From contig JBDKTK010000244.1 of assembly GCA_039680225.1 (NCBI GenBank), positions 1-14,008 of the forward strand: a DNA stretch of 14,008 bases, given 5' to 3'. Made by a program: the position numbers and the translations under genes. The notes under the pieces are model-generated. The model made no database searches and was not told the origin of the DNA. It saw only the letters and a list, made by a program, of their open reading frames with translations. The DNA is from JBDKTK01 sp039680225. GTDB lineage: Bacteria > Desulfobacterota > Syntrophia > Syntrophales > UBA4778. Shown in pieces: positions 6,151-13,452 of the stretch (positions are counted from its first letter, which is position 1; the number at the start of each line of letters is the position of its first letter).

Positions 6151-6639
6151 ATGGATAATGGCGAGCTTTTGAAAGAGTTCAGTCAGGAACAAGTTGCGAA
6201 GCTGGAGAAGATCATCAGCAGCTTCAAAGGCAGGCCGGGAGGCCTTATCCCCGTTCTGGAAGAGGCGCAGATGGCGCTGGAGTACCTGCCCATGCCGGTC
6301 CAGAAGAAGATAGCTGAGGGCCTGAACCTCCCGCTGGCCCAGGTTTACGGCGTGGTAACCTTTTATTCTTTTTTCACCATGACTCCCCGGGGGAGGCACA
6401 CGGTCCGGGTCTGCCTGGGGACGGCCTGCTACGTCAGGGGCGGTAAGAGCATAGCCGAAGGGATGGTAAAGGAATTCGGGATAGACGAAGGCGAGACCAC
6501 TGAAGACCGGCGATTCACATACGAGACGGTCAGGTGCCTGGGGGCCTGCGGACTGGCGCCCGTCATCGTCGTGGACGAGAACGTCCACGGCAAGGTCAAG
6601 ACAGCAAAAATAAAGGAAATACTTCAGAAATATAACTGA
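6151..6639 (+). CDS. hndA: [FeFe]-hydrogenase NuoE-like subunit (HndA/HydC)
   Basis: The 24-kDa, complex-I-type subunit carrying one [2Fe-2S] cluster that works with the NuoF-like subunit in NAD(P)-linked electron-bifurcating hydrogenases. It has 162 residues, normal for NuoE. An N-terminal helical bundle (about 10-75) ends in VYGVVTFYSFF, followed by a thioredoxin-like fold with all four cluster cysteines: C88 and C93 in CLGTAC, C129 and C133 in CLGAC. The start is clear: AAAGGAGG (6133-6140) lies 10 nt upstream of the ATG. It is the first structural gene of an hndABCD-ordered set and is followed by the HndB-like gene after 20 nt. Confidence 0.95.
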   Translation: MDNGELLKEFSQEQVAKLEKIISSFKGRPGGLIPVLEEAQMALEYLPMPVQKKIAEGLNLPLAQVYGVVTFYSFFTMTPRGRHTVRVCLGTACYVRGGKSIAEGMVKEFGIDEGETTEDRRFTYETVRCLGACGLAPVIVVDENVHGKVKTAKIKEILQKYN

Positions 6640-6659
6640 AAAAAAGCGAGGGAACTGCA

Positions 6660-7043
6660 ATGGCAAAATTAAAAATTGAAGACCTGAAGAAGATCAAGGA
6701 AAAGGTCCAGGCGGAAACAGGGCTGCGGGCAGGGACCCGGCGGGCCCTGGTAACCGTTCACATGGGCACATGCGGAATCGCCTCGGGAGCGCGCGAAGTG
6801 CTCAATGCGCTGATGGGCGAGATTTCCGAGTCCGGTGTTGCGGACGTCGCGGTCACGACTTCCGGGTGCATGGGCCTGTGCAGCAGGGAACCGCTTGTTA
6901 CAGTGGAAATCCTGGACCAGGAGCCGATCAAATACGAATACATGGACGCCAACAAGATGCGCCAGGTGTTCAAAAGACATGTACTGCAAGGTGAAATTCA
7001 GACTCCCTTTGTTCTGGCCAGGGGCAAAGAGATCGTTAAATAA
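6660..7043 (+). CDS. hndB: HndB-like thioredoxin-fold small hydrogenase subunit
   Basis: A 127-residue protein matching the small second subunit of HndABCD-type hydrogenases, with a thioredoxin-like ferredoxin fold. Seen: LVTVHMGTCGIASGA (30-44), TTSGCMGLCSREPLVTVEI (66-84) and a C-terminal region resembling the end of the equivalent domain in HndC. Only three cysteines are present (C38, C70, C74); the position that would supply the first ligand of a [2Fe-2S] cluster is V33, with H34 next to it. It may therefore bind a cluster atypically or be structural. GAGG lies 8 nt before the ATG. The stop codon overlaps the ribosome binding site of the next gene. Confidence 0.85.
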   Translation: MAKLKIEDLKKIKEKVQAETGLRAGTRRALVTVHMGTCGIASGAREVLNALMGEISESGVADVAVTTSGCMGLCSREPLVTVEILDQEPIKYEYMDANKMRQVFKRHVLQGEIQTPFVLARGKEIVK

Positions 7044-7060
7044 GGAGGAATATAATCCAA

Positions 7061-10000
7061 ATGAAGGTATTTCGATCACACTTATTGGTCTGCGGAGGAA
7101 CGGGATGTCATGCGTCCGGAAGTCTCTCCGTCAAGAAAGCCCTGGTGGACGAGCTTCAGAACAGGGGGCTGGCTGACGAGATCAAGGTAGTAGAGACCGG
7201 GTGCAACGGGTTCTGCGCAATGGGCCCGATCATGGTGGTTTATCCCGAAGGTTTAATCTACATGCAGATTACGCCTGAAGACATTCCGGAGATGGTTGAA
7301 GAGCATTTCATCAAGGGAAGGCCGGTCGAGAGTCTCTTCTACAGGGAGCCGGAGACAGCGGAAGTCATTCCGACAATGCAGGAAATCCCGTTCTTCGCCC
7401 ATCAGGAACTGCGCGTTTTGAGGAACCGCGGCCTCATCGATCCGGAAAACATAGAAGAATACATAGCCAGGGACGGCTACGCAGGAATGGCCAAGGCCCT
7501 TACGGAAATGACCCCCGAGCAAATCGTTCAGGAAGTCCTGACGTCGGGCCTGAGGGGCAGGGGTGGCGCGGGTTTCCCCACCGGCCTCAAATGGCAGTTT
7601 GCGTCCAAGTCCCCCGGCGATATTAAATACGTGCTGTGCAACGCCGACGAGGGCGACCCCGGGGCGTTCATGGACAGGAGCGTCCTGGAAGCCGATCCGC
7701 ATTCGGTCCTCGAAGGCATGGTGATAGCCGCCAAGGCAATCGGCTCCCGGCAGGGTTACATATACTGCCGCGCCGAGTATCCGCTGGCCATTCACAGGAT
7801 GAACATAGCTATTAACCAGGCGCGCGAAGCAGGCCTCCTCGGCAAGAATATCCTCGACACCGGGTTCGATTTCGACATCGAGATCTACCAGGGCGCCGGG
7901 GCGTTTGTCTGCGGCGAGGAAACAGCCCTGATGACCTCGATTGAAGGAAAGCGCGGAATGCCGCGCCCCCGTCCGCCGTTTCCCGCCATAGCGGGACTCT
8001 GGCAGAAGCCGAGCATCCTTAACAACGTGGAGACCCTGTCCAATATCGGGCAGATAATCCTCAGGGGCGGCGCCTGGTACGCCAGCATCGGCACCGAGAA
8101 AAGCAAGGGGACAAAAGTCTTCGCGCTCACGGGCGACGTCAACAACGTCGGTCTCGTGGAAGTACCCATGGGAACAACGCTCGGTACGATAGTTTACGAA
8201 ATCGGCGGCGGGATCCCCAAGGGCAAGGCCTTCAAGGCCGCGCAACTCGGCGGACCTTCCGGAGGCATGATTCCCGTCCAGCACCTCAATGCGCCGATCG
8301 ATTATGAGAAGGTAGCCGAACTGGGCGCCATCATGGGATCAGGCGGTATGATCGTCCTGAACGAAGACAAGTGCGCGGTCGATATGGCGCGGTTCTTCAT
8401 GGATTTCTGCCAGGACGAGTCCTGCGGAAAGTGCACTCCCTGCCGCGAAGGCACCAAGCGGATGCTGGATATCCTTACCGATATCTGCCAGGGCAGGGGC
8501 AAGGAAGGCGACATAGAGACCCTCGAAAGCATGGCTTCCATAATAAAGGATGCATCTCTGTGCGGACTGGGCCAGACGGCCCCGAATCCCGTGCTCAGCA
8601 CGCTCCGTTATTTCCGCCATGAGTACGAGGCCCATATAAGGGACAAGAAGTGCCCGGCAGCCGTTTGCTCTGCCATGTTCAAGTCCCCCTGCCAGCATAC
8701 GTGCCCGGTCGGCATGGATGTCCCGGCATATATAGCCCTCGTCAGGGCGGAGCGGTTCAAGGACGCATACAAGATGCTGCTGAGGACCAACCCCTTCCCG
8801 TCGGTCTGCGGAAGGGTGTGCGATCACAAGTGCCAGTCCAAGTGCCGCAGGGGTATGCTGGACGAGCCCGTCGCGATCAAATTCCTCAAGAGGTTCATTA
8901 CCGATAACGCTCCGCGGCCCAAGGTGGAGGCGGTGCCCGTTACCAGGAAAGAGAAGATCGCCGTGGTCGGCGCGGGCCCTGCCGGCCTGACGTTCGCAAG
9001 AGACCTCGCGTTGAGGGGTTACGGTGTGACGGTATTTGAAGAACTCCCCGAGCCCGGCGGAATGCTGCGCTACGGCATCCCGGCTTACAGGCTGCCGAGG
9101 AAGACCCTGGCGAAGGAAATTGAAGACATCACCTCCCTGGGAGTGCAAATTAAATGCAATACCAGGGTGGGCAAAACTATATCTTTTGACAAACTCAATA
9201 GTCAGTTCGATTACATTTACATGGCCCCCGGCGCCCACAAGAGCCAGCGGATGGGCGTGGAAGGCGAAGATTTGAAGGGCGTTTACGGCGGCGTTGAATT
9301 CCTGCGCGACTTCAACATCGACGAAGCTGCCTGGACGAAAGCCAAGGGCGGCAAGTCGCTGGGAAGCAAAGTGGCGGTGGTCGGCGGCGGAAACTCCGCG
9401 ATCGACGCCGCGCGCTGTGCGGCGCGCCTCGGGTCGGATGTCACCATCCTTTACCGGCGCCTGCGCCAGGACATGCCGGCTGCCGAAGAGGAAATCGTGG
9501 CGGCCGAGCATGAAGGCATCAAGATCGAGTACCTGGTCGCGCCGTTAAAGGTCATCGGCAAAAACGGCAAGGTCAGCGGCATCACCTGCCAGAAGATGAA
9601 ACTCGGCGATTTCGACTCAAGCGGCAGAAAGCGCCCCGTGCCGGTCCCCGGGTCCGAATTCACGATCTCCATCGATTCGGTTATCGCGGCCATCGGCCAG
9701 GCCCCCGACCTCGGGTTTGTCCCGAAAGACAGCGGTATCTCTGTCAACAAGTGGTCGTACTTCGATCTTACGAAGGGCAGCAAATCCATGACCACCAGCG
9801 CGAAGGTTTACGCGGGCGGCGACGCGGTGACCGGTCCCAACACGGTCATCGGGGCCATCCAGGCAGGGCACCAGGCGGCTGACGATCTGGACAAGGCAAT
9901 AAGGACAGCCAATGGAGAGCCTCTGTACAAGGCCCCACCCGAGGAAGTCATCGAGATACCTTTCGAATTTGACGAGGAAACCGAGGAAAGGCCCCAGGCC

Positions 10001-10126
10001 GTTATGCCGGAACTGGATGTCGCGAAGCGGCAGAAGGGTTTCAAGGAAGTCGAACTTGGATATGGCAAAGCGGACGCAATCCTGGAGGCCATGCGCTGCC
10101 TGAGATGCGATGCGGAGATTTCCTGA
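7061..10126 (+). CDS. hndC: Fused hydrogenase subunit: HndC/HydB (NuoF) core plus GltD-type oxidoreductase module
   Basis: A 1021-residue flavoprotein expected to oxidise or reduce NAD(P)H for the hydrogenase. Domains in order: thioredoxin-like [2Fe-2S] domain (1-90; C11, C16, C48, C52); NuoF core with GLRGRGGAGFPTGLKW (163-178), NADEGDPGAF (194-203) and GAGAFVCGEETAL (278-290) for FMN and NADH; SLBB-type region; [4Fe-4S] site C455, C458, C461, C501. The usual HydB C-terminal 2[4Fe-4S] ferredoxin is missing. Instead there is a GltD-type cysteine-rich domain (C531, C536, C544, C548, C583, C587, C591, C595), an FAD Rossmann fold VVGAGPAGL (635-643), a second dinucleotide fold VAVVGGGNSAIDAA (771-784) ending in ILYRR (796-800), typical of NADPH sites in GltD and NfnB, and a closing GGDAVTG FAD motif (919-925). 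The frame is continuous, so the fusion is real in this sequence. AAGGAGG lies 12 nt before the ATG. Confidence 0.93.
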   Translation: MKVFRSHLLVCGGTGCHASGSLSVKKALVDELQNRGLADEIKVVETGCNGFCAMGPIMVVYPEGLIYMQITPEDIPEMVEEHFIKGRPVESLFYREPETAEVIPTMQEIPFFAHQELRVLRNRGLIDPENIEEYIARDGYAGMAKALTEMTPEQIVQEVLTSGLRGRGGAGFPTGLKWQFASKSPGDIKYVLCNADEGDPGAFMDRSVLEADPHSVLEGMVIAAKAIGSRQGYIYCRAEYPLAIHRMNIAINQAREAGLLGKNILDTGFDFDIEIYQGAGAFVCGEETALMTSIEGKRGMPRPRPPFPAIAGLWQKPSILNNVETLSNIGQIILRGGAWYASIGTEKSKGTKVFALTGDVNNVGLVEVPMGTTLGTIVYEIGGGIPKGKAFKAAQLGGPSGGMIPVQHLNAPIDYEKVAELGAIMGSGGMIVLNEDKCAVDMARFFMDFCQDESCGKCTPCREGTKRMLDILTDICQGRGKEGDIETLESMASIIKDASLCGLGQTAPNPVLSTLRYFRHEYEAHIRDKKCPAAVCSAMFKSPCQHTCPVGMDVPAYIALVRAERFKDAYKMLLRTNPFPSVCGRVCDHKCQSKCRRGMLDEPVAIKFLKRFITDNAPRPKVEAVPVTRKEKIAVVGAGPAGLTFARDLALRGYGVTVFEELPEPGGMLRYGIPAYRLPRKTLAKEIEDITSLGVQIKCNTRVGKTISFDKLNSQFDYIYMAPGAHKSQRMGVEGEDLKGVYGGVEFLRDFNIDEAAWTKAKGGKSLGSKVAVVGGGNSAIDAARCAARLGSDVTILYRRLRQDMPAAEEEIVAAEHEGIKIEYLVAPLKVIGKNGKVSGITCQKMKLGDFDSSGRKRPVPVPGSEFTISIDSVIAAIGQAPDLGFVPKDSGISVNKWSYFDLTKGSKSMTTSAKVYAGGDAVTGPNTVIGAIQAGHQAADDLDKAIRTANGEPLYKAPPEEVIEIPFEFDEETEERPQAVMPELDVAKRQKGFKEVELGYGKADAILEAMRCLRCDAEIS

Positions 10127-10159
10127 TTAACATTGAGTCTGTAATATAGGAGTAAACAT

Positions 10160-11917
10160 ATGGCTTTGGTAAGCTTGACTATAGATAAGAGTAAAGTAGA
10201 GGTGGAGGCCGGCACCACGATCCTTGAGGCTGCAAAAAAGGCCGGGATAAAAATCCCGACCCTTTGCGCCTGGTCCGAGATCGGCCACACCCCCGGCGCC
10301 TGCCGGGTATGTGTGGTTGAAGTGGACGGGCAGAGATCGCTCGTCGCCTCCTGCGTGTTTCCGGTCAGCGAGGGCATGGTAGTCCATACCAGCACGGACC
10401 GTGTGCGGGCGGCGCGCAAGATGGTAGTGGAACTGCTCCTCGCCAATCATCCCACGGAATGCAACTTCTGCATCCGCAACGGCAACTGCGAACTTCAGAA
10501 AGTGGCGGAAGCGGCGGGCGTTAAAGAGGTGAGATTCCCTGTCCCGGTTTTCGACAAGGCGGCCGCGATGGATACATCGAGCGCCTCGATAGTCCGCGAC
10601 AGCCGCAAGTGCATCAACTGCCACCGCTGCGTGACAGTCTGCGAAAAGATCCAGTCGGTAAGCGTGCTGACGCCCGCCTACCGGGGGAGCGATGTCAGGG
10701 TGATCCCGGCATTCGGCCTGCCCCTGTCTGAAACAAACTGCATCAACTGCGGCCAGTGCGTAATGGCCTGCCCGGTCGGCGCCCTTTATGAGAAAGACCA
10801 GGTTGAAGAAGTCTGGAAGGCCCTCAACGATCCGACAAAGCATGTTGTTGTCCAGGAAGCGCCTGCCATCCGGGCGGCCCTGGGCGAGGAATTCGGGATG
10901 CCCCCGGGATCGCTGGTTACCGGCAAGATGATTGCGGCCCTGAGAAGGCTCGGATTCGATAAGGTGTTCGACACCAACTTCACAGCCGACCTCACGATCA
11001 TCGAGGAGGGCAACGAATTGCTCAAGAGGGTGAAGGAGGGCGGGACTCTCCCGATGATTACCTCGTGCAGCCCGGGCTGGATCAAGTTCTGCGAACATTT
11101 TTATCCGGACCTGGTGGACCATCTCTCAACCTGCAAATCGCCCCAGCAGATGTTCGGGGCCCTTGCCAAGACATACTATGCAGAGTTTGCCGGTATCGAC
11201 CCGAAGGACATCGTGAGCGTATCAATAATGCCCTGCACTGCGAAGAAATTCGAGGCGCAGAGGCCCGAGATGAATTCAAGCGGCTACCGGGACGTCGATT
11301 ATGTTTTGACCACCCGCGAACTGGCGAGAATGATAAAAGAGGCCGGCATCGATTTCAATAATCTGCCGGAAGAGCAGCATGACGCGCCCATGGGCGAGTA
11401 CACGGGTGCGGCGACTATCTTCGGCGCGACCGGAGGCGTCATGGAAGCGGCCCTCAGAACGGTATACGCCGTTGTGACGGGCGAGAACCTTCCCGACCTT
11501 AACATCACACCGGTGCGCGGTCTTGAAGGAGTGAAGGAAGCCACCGTCAAAGTCGGCGCTTTGGGAGATGTGAAGATAGCCGTAGCGCACGGTCTTGGCA
11601 ATGCCCGCAAGCTGATGGACAAGATCAGAGAGGGCAAGGCGGACTACGCCTTCATCGAGATCATGTGTTGTCCGGGCGGATGCATCGCGGGCGGCGGTTC
11701 GCCGATTCCGACGAGCAACGAGATCCGGATGCTCAGGGCGGGCGCCCTGTACAAGGACGACGGTTCCGTGCAGGCCAAGCGCCAGTCGCATGAGAACCCC
11801 TCGATCACCAGGATCTACGAAAAGTTCCTGGAGAAGCCGCTGGGGCACAAGTCGCACAAGCTCCTTCACACCAGGTACACGAAGAGGGGCGACGCGCTGC
11901 CTCATAACAGCAAGTAA
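10160..11917 (+). CDS. hydA: [FeFe]-hydrogenase catalytic subunit HydA/HndD (M3-type)
   Basis: Reduces protons to H2 or oxidises H2 at the H-cluster; cytoplasmic, with no signal peptide. It has 585 residues, normal for the M3 group. Seen: [2Fe-2S] domain (C36, C48, C51, C65); the His-Cys3 [4Fe-4S] site HPTECNFCIRNGNC (H97, C101, C104, C110); a 2[4Fe-4S] ferredoxin domain (C151, C154, C157, C161 and C194, C197, C200, C204); then the H-cluster domain with L1 TSCSPGW (301-307), L2 IMPCTAKK (C359) and L3 EIMCCPGGCIAGGGSP (500-515). L1 has Ser where the classic motif has a second Cys, and L3 has an extra Cys (C503). The ATG has AGGAG 7 nt upstream. It is the last gene of the operon and is followed by an intrinsic terminator. 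Confidence 0.96.
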   Translation: MALVSLTIDKSKVEVEAGTTILEAAKKAGIKIPTLCAWSEIGHTPGACRVCVVEVDGQRSLVASCVFPVSEGMVVHTSTDRVRAARKMVVELLLANHPTECNFCIRNGNCELQKVAEAAGVKEVRFPVPVFDKAAAMDTSSASIVRDSRKCINCHRCVTVCEKIQSVSVLTPAYRGSDVRVIPAFGLPLSETNCINCGQCVMACPVGALYEKDQVEEVWKALNDPTKHVVVQEAPAIRAALGEEFGMPPGSLVTGKMIAALRRLGFDKVFDTNFTADLTIIEEGNELLKRVKEGGTLPMITSCSPGWIKFCEHFYPDLVDHLSTCKSPQQMFGALAKTYYAEFAGIDPKDIVSVSIMPCTAKKFEAQRPEMNSSGYRDVDYVLTTRELARMIKEAGIDFNNLPEEQHDAPMGEYTGAATIFGATGGVMEAALRTVYAVVTGENLPDLNITPVRGLEGVKEATVKVGALGDVKIAVAHGLGNARKLMDKIREGKADYAFIEIMCCPGGCIAGGGSPIPTSNEIRMLRAGALYKDDGSVQAKRQSHENPSITRIYEKFLEKPLGHKSHKLLHTRYTKRGDALPHNSK

Positions 11918-11990
11918 ACTTGTTATAGATTGGCCTGAGGGGGAGGATTCAATCTGACCTCAAGGGGGATTGGAACTTCTTGAAAACAAT

Positions 11991-12028
11991 AGAGGTCTGG
12001 TTTCTTTTGAGATCAGGCCTCTTTTTTT
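11991..12028 (+). terminator. Intrinsic (rho-independent) terminator after hydA
   Basis: A 14-bp stem (11991-12004 with 12009-12022, including three G-U pairs and no mismatches) encloses a TTTT loop and is followed by a run of T through 12028. It lies 74 nt past the hydA stop and 41 nt before the aspartase ATG. It should end the hydrogenase transcript or reduce read-through into the maturation genes. Confidence 0.88.
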
Positions 12029-12030
12029 GT

Positions 12031-12050
12031 GAATTTGAAATTTCAGATTC
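12031..12050. promoter_or_regulatory. Operator-like palindrome between the terminator and the aspartase gene
   Basis: A 20-bp near-perfect palindrome: a perfect TGAAATTTCA core at 12036-12045, flanked by GAAT and ATTC, with one mismatched pair (T12035/G12046). It starts 2 nt after the terminator T-run and ends 19 nt before the ATG of the aspartase-family gene. No convincing -35/-10 pair was found alongside it, so it may be a regulator site, an mRNA structure or chance. Confidence 0.35.
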
Positions 12051-12069
12051 GGGGCTGCTGGAGTTTGAA

Positions 12070-13452
12070 ATGAGCAGAGTTGAGAAGGACATGTTCGGCG
12101 AACTGGAATTGCCGTCCGGCTGCTATTGGGGAATCCACACGGAGCGGGCCCTCCGGAATTTTCACTTGATCGGGAGGCCCGTCAACCCGGCGCTTGTCCG
12201 TGCCATGGCCCTGGTAAAAAAGGCGTGTTGTCTCGCAAACCTCCAAACCGGAAATATCGGGGAGGAGAAGGCGAAAGCAATCCTCCAGGCCGCAGACGAA
12301 ATAGCGGAAGGCAAACTGGCCGACCAATTCCCGGTCGACGCCCTGCAGGGCGGGGCCGGGACTTCGGTCAACATGAATATAAATGAAGTGATCGCAAACA
12401 GGGCCATCGAGATAATGGGAGGCCGGAAAGGGGATTATTCACTGGTAAACCCGTTGGATGACGTGAACCTGCACCAGTCCACGAACGACACTTTCCCGAC
12501 TGCCATTAAAATCGCAGGAATTTACGGGCTGCGCAGAGTCAGCGAAAAGGCGGCGGCCCTGCAGGGCGCTTTCCAGGAGAAAGAGAAAGAGTTCGGCAAA
12601 ATAGTCAAAGTCGGCCGGACCGAACTGCAGGAAGCCGTTCCGCTGACGCTCGGGGCGGAATTCTCGGCTTTTTCCGAGGCGGTCTCGCGCGACCGTTGGC
12701 GGACCTTCAAATGCGAAGAGCGCCTGAGGGTCGTGAACATCGGGGGGACGGCCGTGGGCACCGGGCTTGCCGCGCCGCGCGAGTACATATTCCTCGTGAT
12801 TGAAAAACTGCGCGAAGTAACGGGGCTGGGGCTCGCGCGCGGCGAGAACCTCACCGGCGAGACAGCCAATGCCGACCCGTTTGTGGAGGTCTCGGGGATC
12901 CTCAAGGCCCATGCCGCGAATTTGATAAAAATTTCAAACGACCTGAGGCTCCTGAACCTGCTGGGAGAAATACATCTGCCGGGTTTGCAGGCAGGCTCTT
13001 CGATCATGCCGGGCAAGGTGAACCCGGTCCAGATGGAGGCGGCAATCCAGGCGGGCATAAAGGTCACGGCCAATGATTCAATCGTTGCTGAGGCGGCTTC
13101 GCGCGGGACGCTGCAGATCGTGGAATTCCTGCCGCTCCTCGCCGACGCCCTGCTGGAGAGCCTGGAACTGCTTGCAAATACGGATGCAATGCTGGCCGGA
13201 GCAGTGAAAGATATCAGGGCAGACGAAGCAAAGTGCAGGGCGTATTTCGACCGGAGCCCCACGATAATAACCGCGCTCCTGCCGGTAATAGGTTATGAAA
13301 AGGCCTCCGCGCTGCTGAAGGAATTCGGGCAGTCGGGGATGGAAGACATGAGGATGTTTCTGGAAACGAAACTTGACAGGCAGGCGGTGGAGCAGGCGCT
13401 TTCGCCTTACCGCCTGACAGCCCTGGGATATAAAACGGAATACAAGAAATGA
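12070..13452 (+). CDS. aspA: Aspartase/fumarase-superfamily lyase, probable aspartate ammonia-lyase
   Basis: Likely converts L-aspartate to fumarate plus ammonia. It has 460 residues, normal for the family. Seen: GGAGTSVNMNINEV (94-107) and HQSTNDTFPT (135-144), both closer to aspartase than fumarase; GRTELQEAVPLTLG (182-195); and the flexible catalytic-loop signature GSSIMPGKVNP (309-319) with the catalytic Ser and substrate-binding Lys. The residue after GRT is Glu (E185), where aspartases I know have Gln and fumarases His, so substrate assignment is not certain. The ATG at 12070 is chosen: GGAG lies 7 nt upstream and the N-terminus fits the family; an in-frame TTG at 11980 would place the terminator inside the coding region. 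It overlaps hydF by 4 nt (ATGA), indicating translational coupling and suggesting a role in hydrogenase maturation, perhaps ammonia supply (inference). Confidence 0.88.
   Translation: MSRVEKDMFGELELPSGCYWGIHTERALRNFHLIGRPVNPALVRAMALVKKACCLANLQTGNIGEEKAKAILQAADEIAEGKLADQFPVDALQGGAGTSVNMNINEVIANRAIEIMGGRKGDYSLVNPLDDVNLHQSTNDTFPTAIKIAGIYGLRRVSEKAAALQGAFQEKEKEFGKIVKVGRTELQEAVPLTLGAEFSAFSEAVSRDRWRTFKCEERLRVVNIGGTAVGTGLAAPREYIFLVIEKLREVTGLGLARGENLTGETANADPFVEVSGILKAHAANLIKISNDLRLLNLLGEIHLPGLQAGSSIMPGKVNPVQMEAAIQAGIKVTANDSIVAEAASRGTLQIVEFLPLLADALLESLELLANTDAMLAGAVKDIRADEAKCRAYFDRSPTIITALLPVIGYEKASALLKEFGQSGMEDMRMFLETKLDRQAVEQALSPYRLTALGYKTEYKK

Noticed and set aside
7253..8284. Long antisense open frame (343 codons) opposite the NuoF part of the fused gene
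   Set aside because: It resembles no family and mirrors strong coding on the plus strand; long antisense frames are common in GC-rich third-position coding DNA.
8339..9511. Long antisense open frame (390 codons) opposite the GltD part
   Set aside because: Same reason: the plus strand carries clear cofactor motifs throughout and this frame has none.
11980..12069. N-terminal extension of the aspartase-family protein from TTG 11980
   Set aside because: It would encode through the terminator hairpin and add a non-family sequence; ATG 12070 has its own GGAG and fits the family N-terminus.
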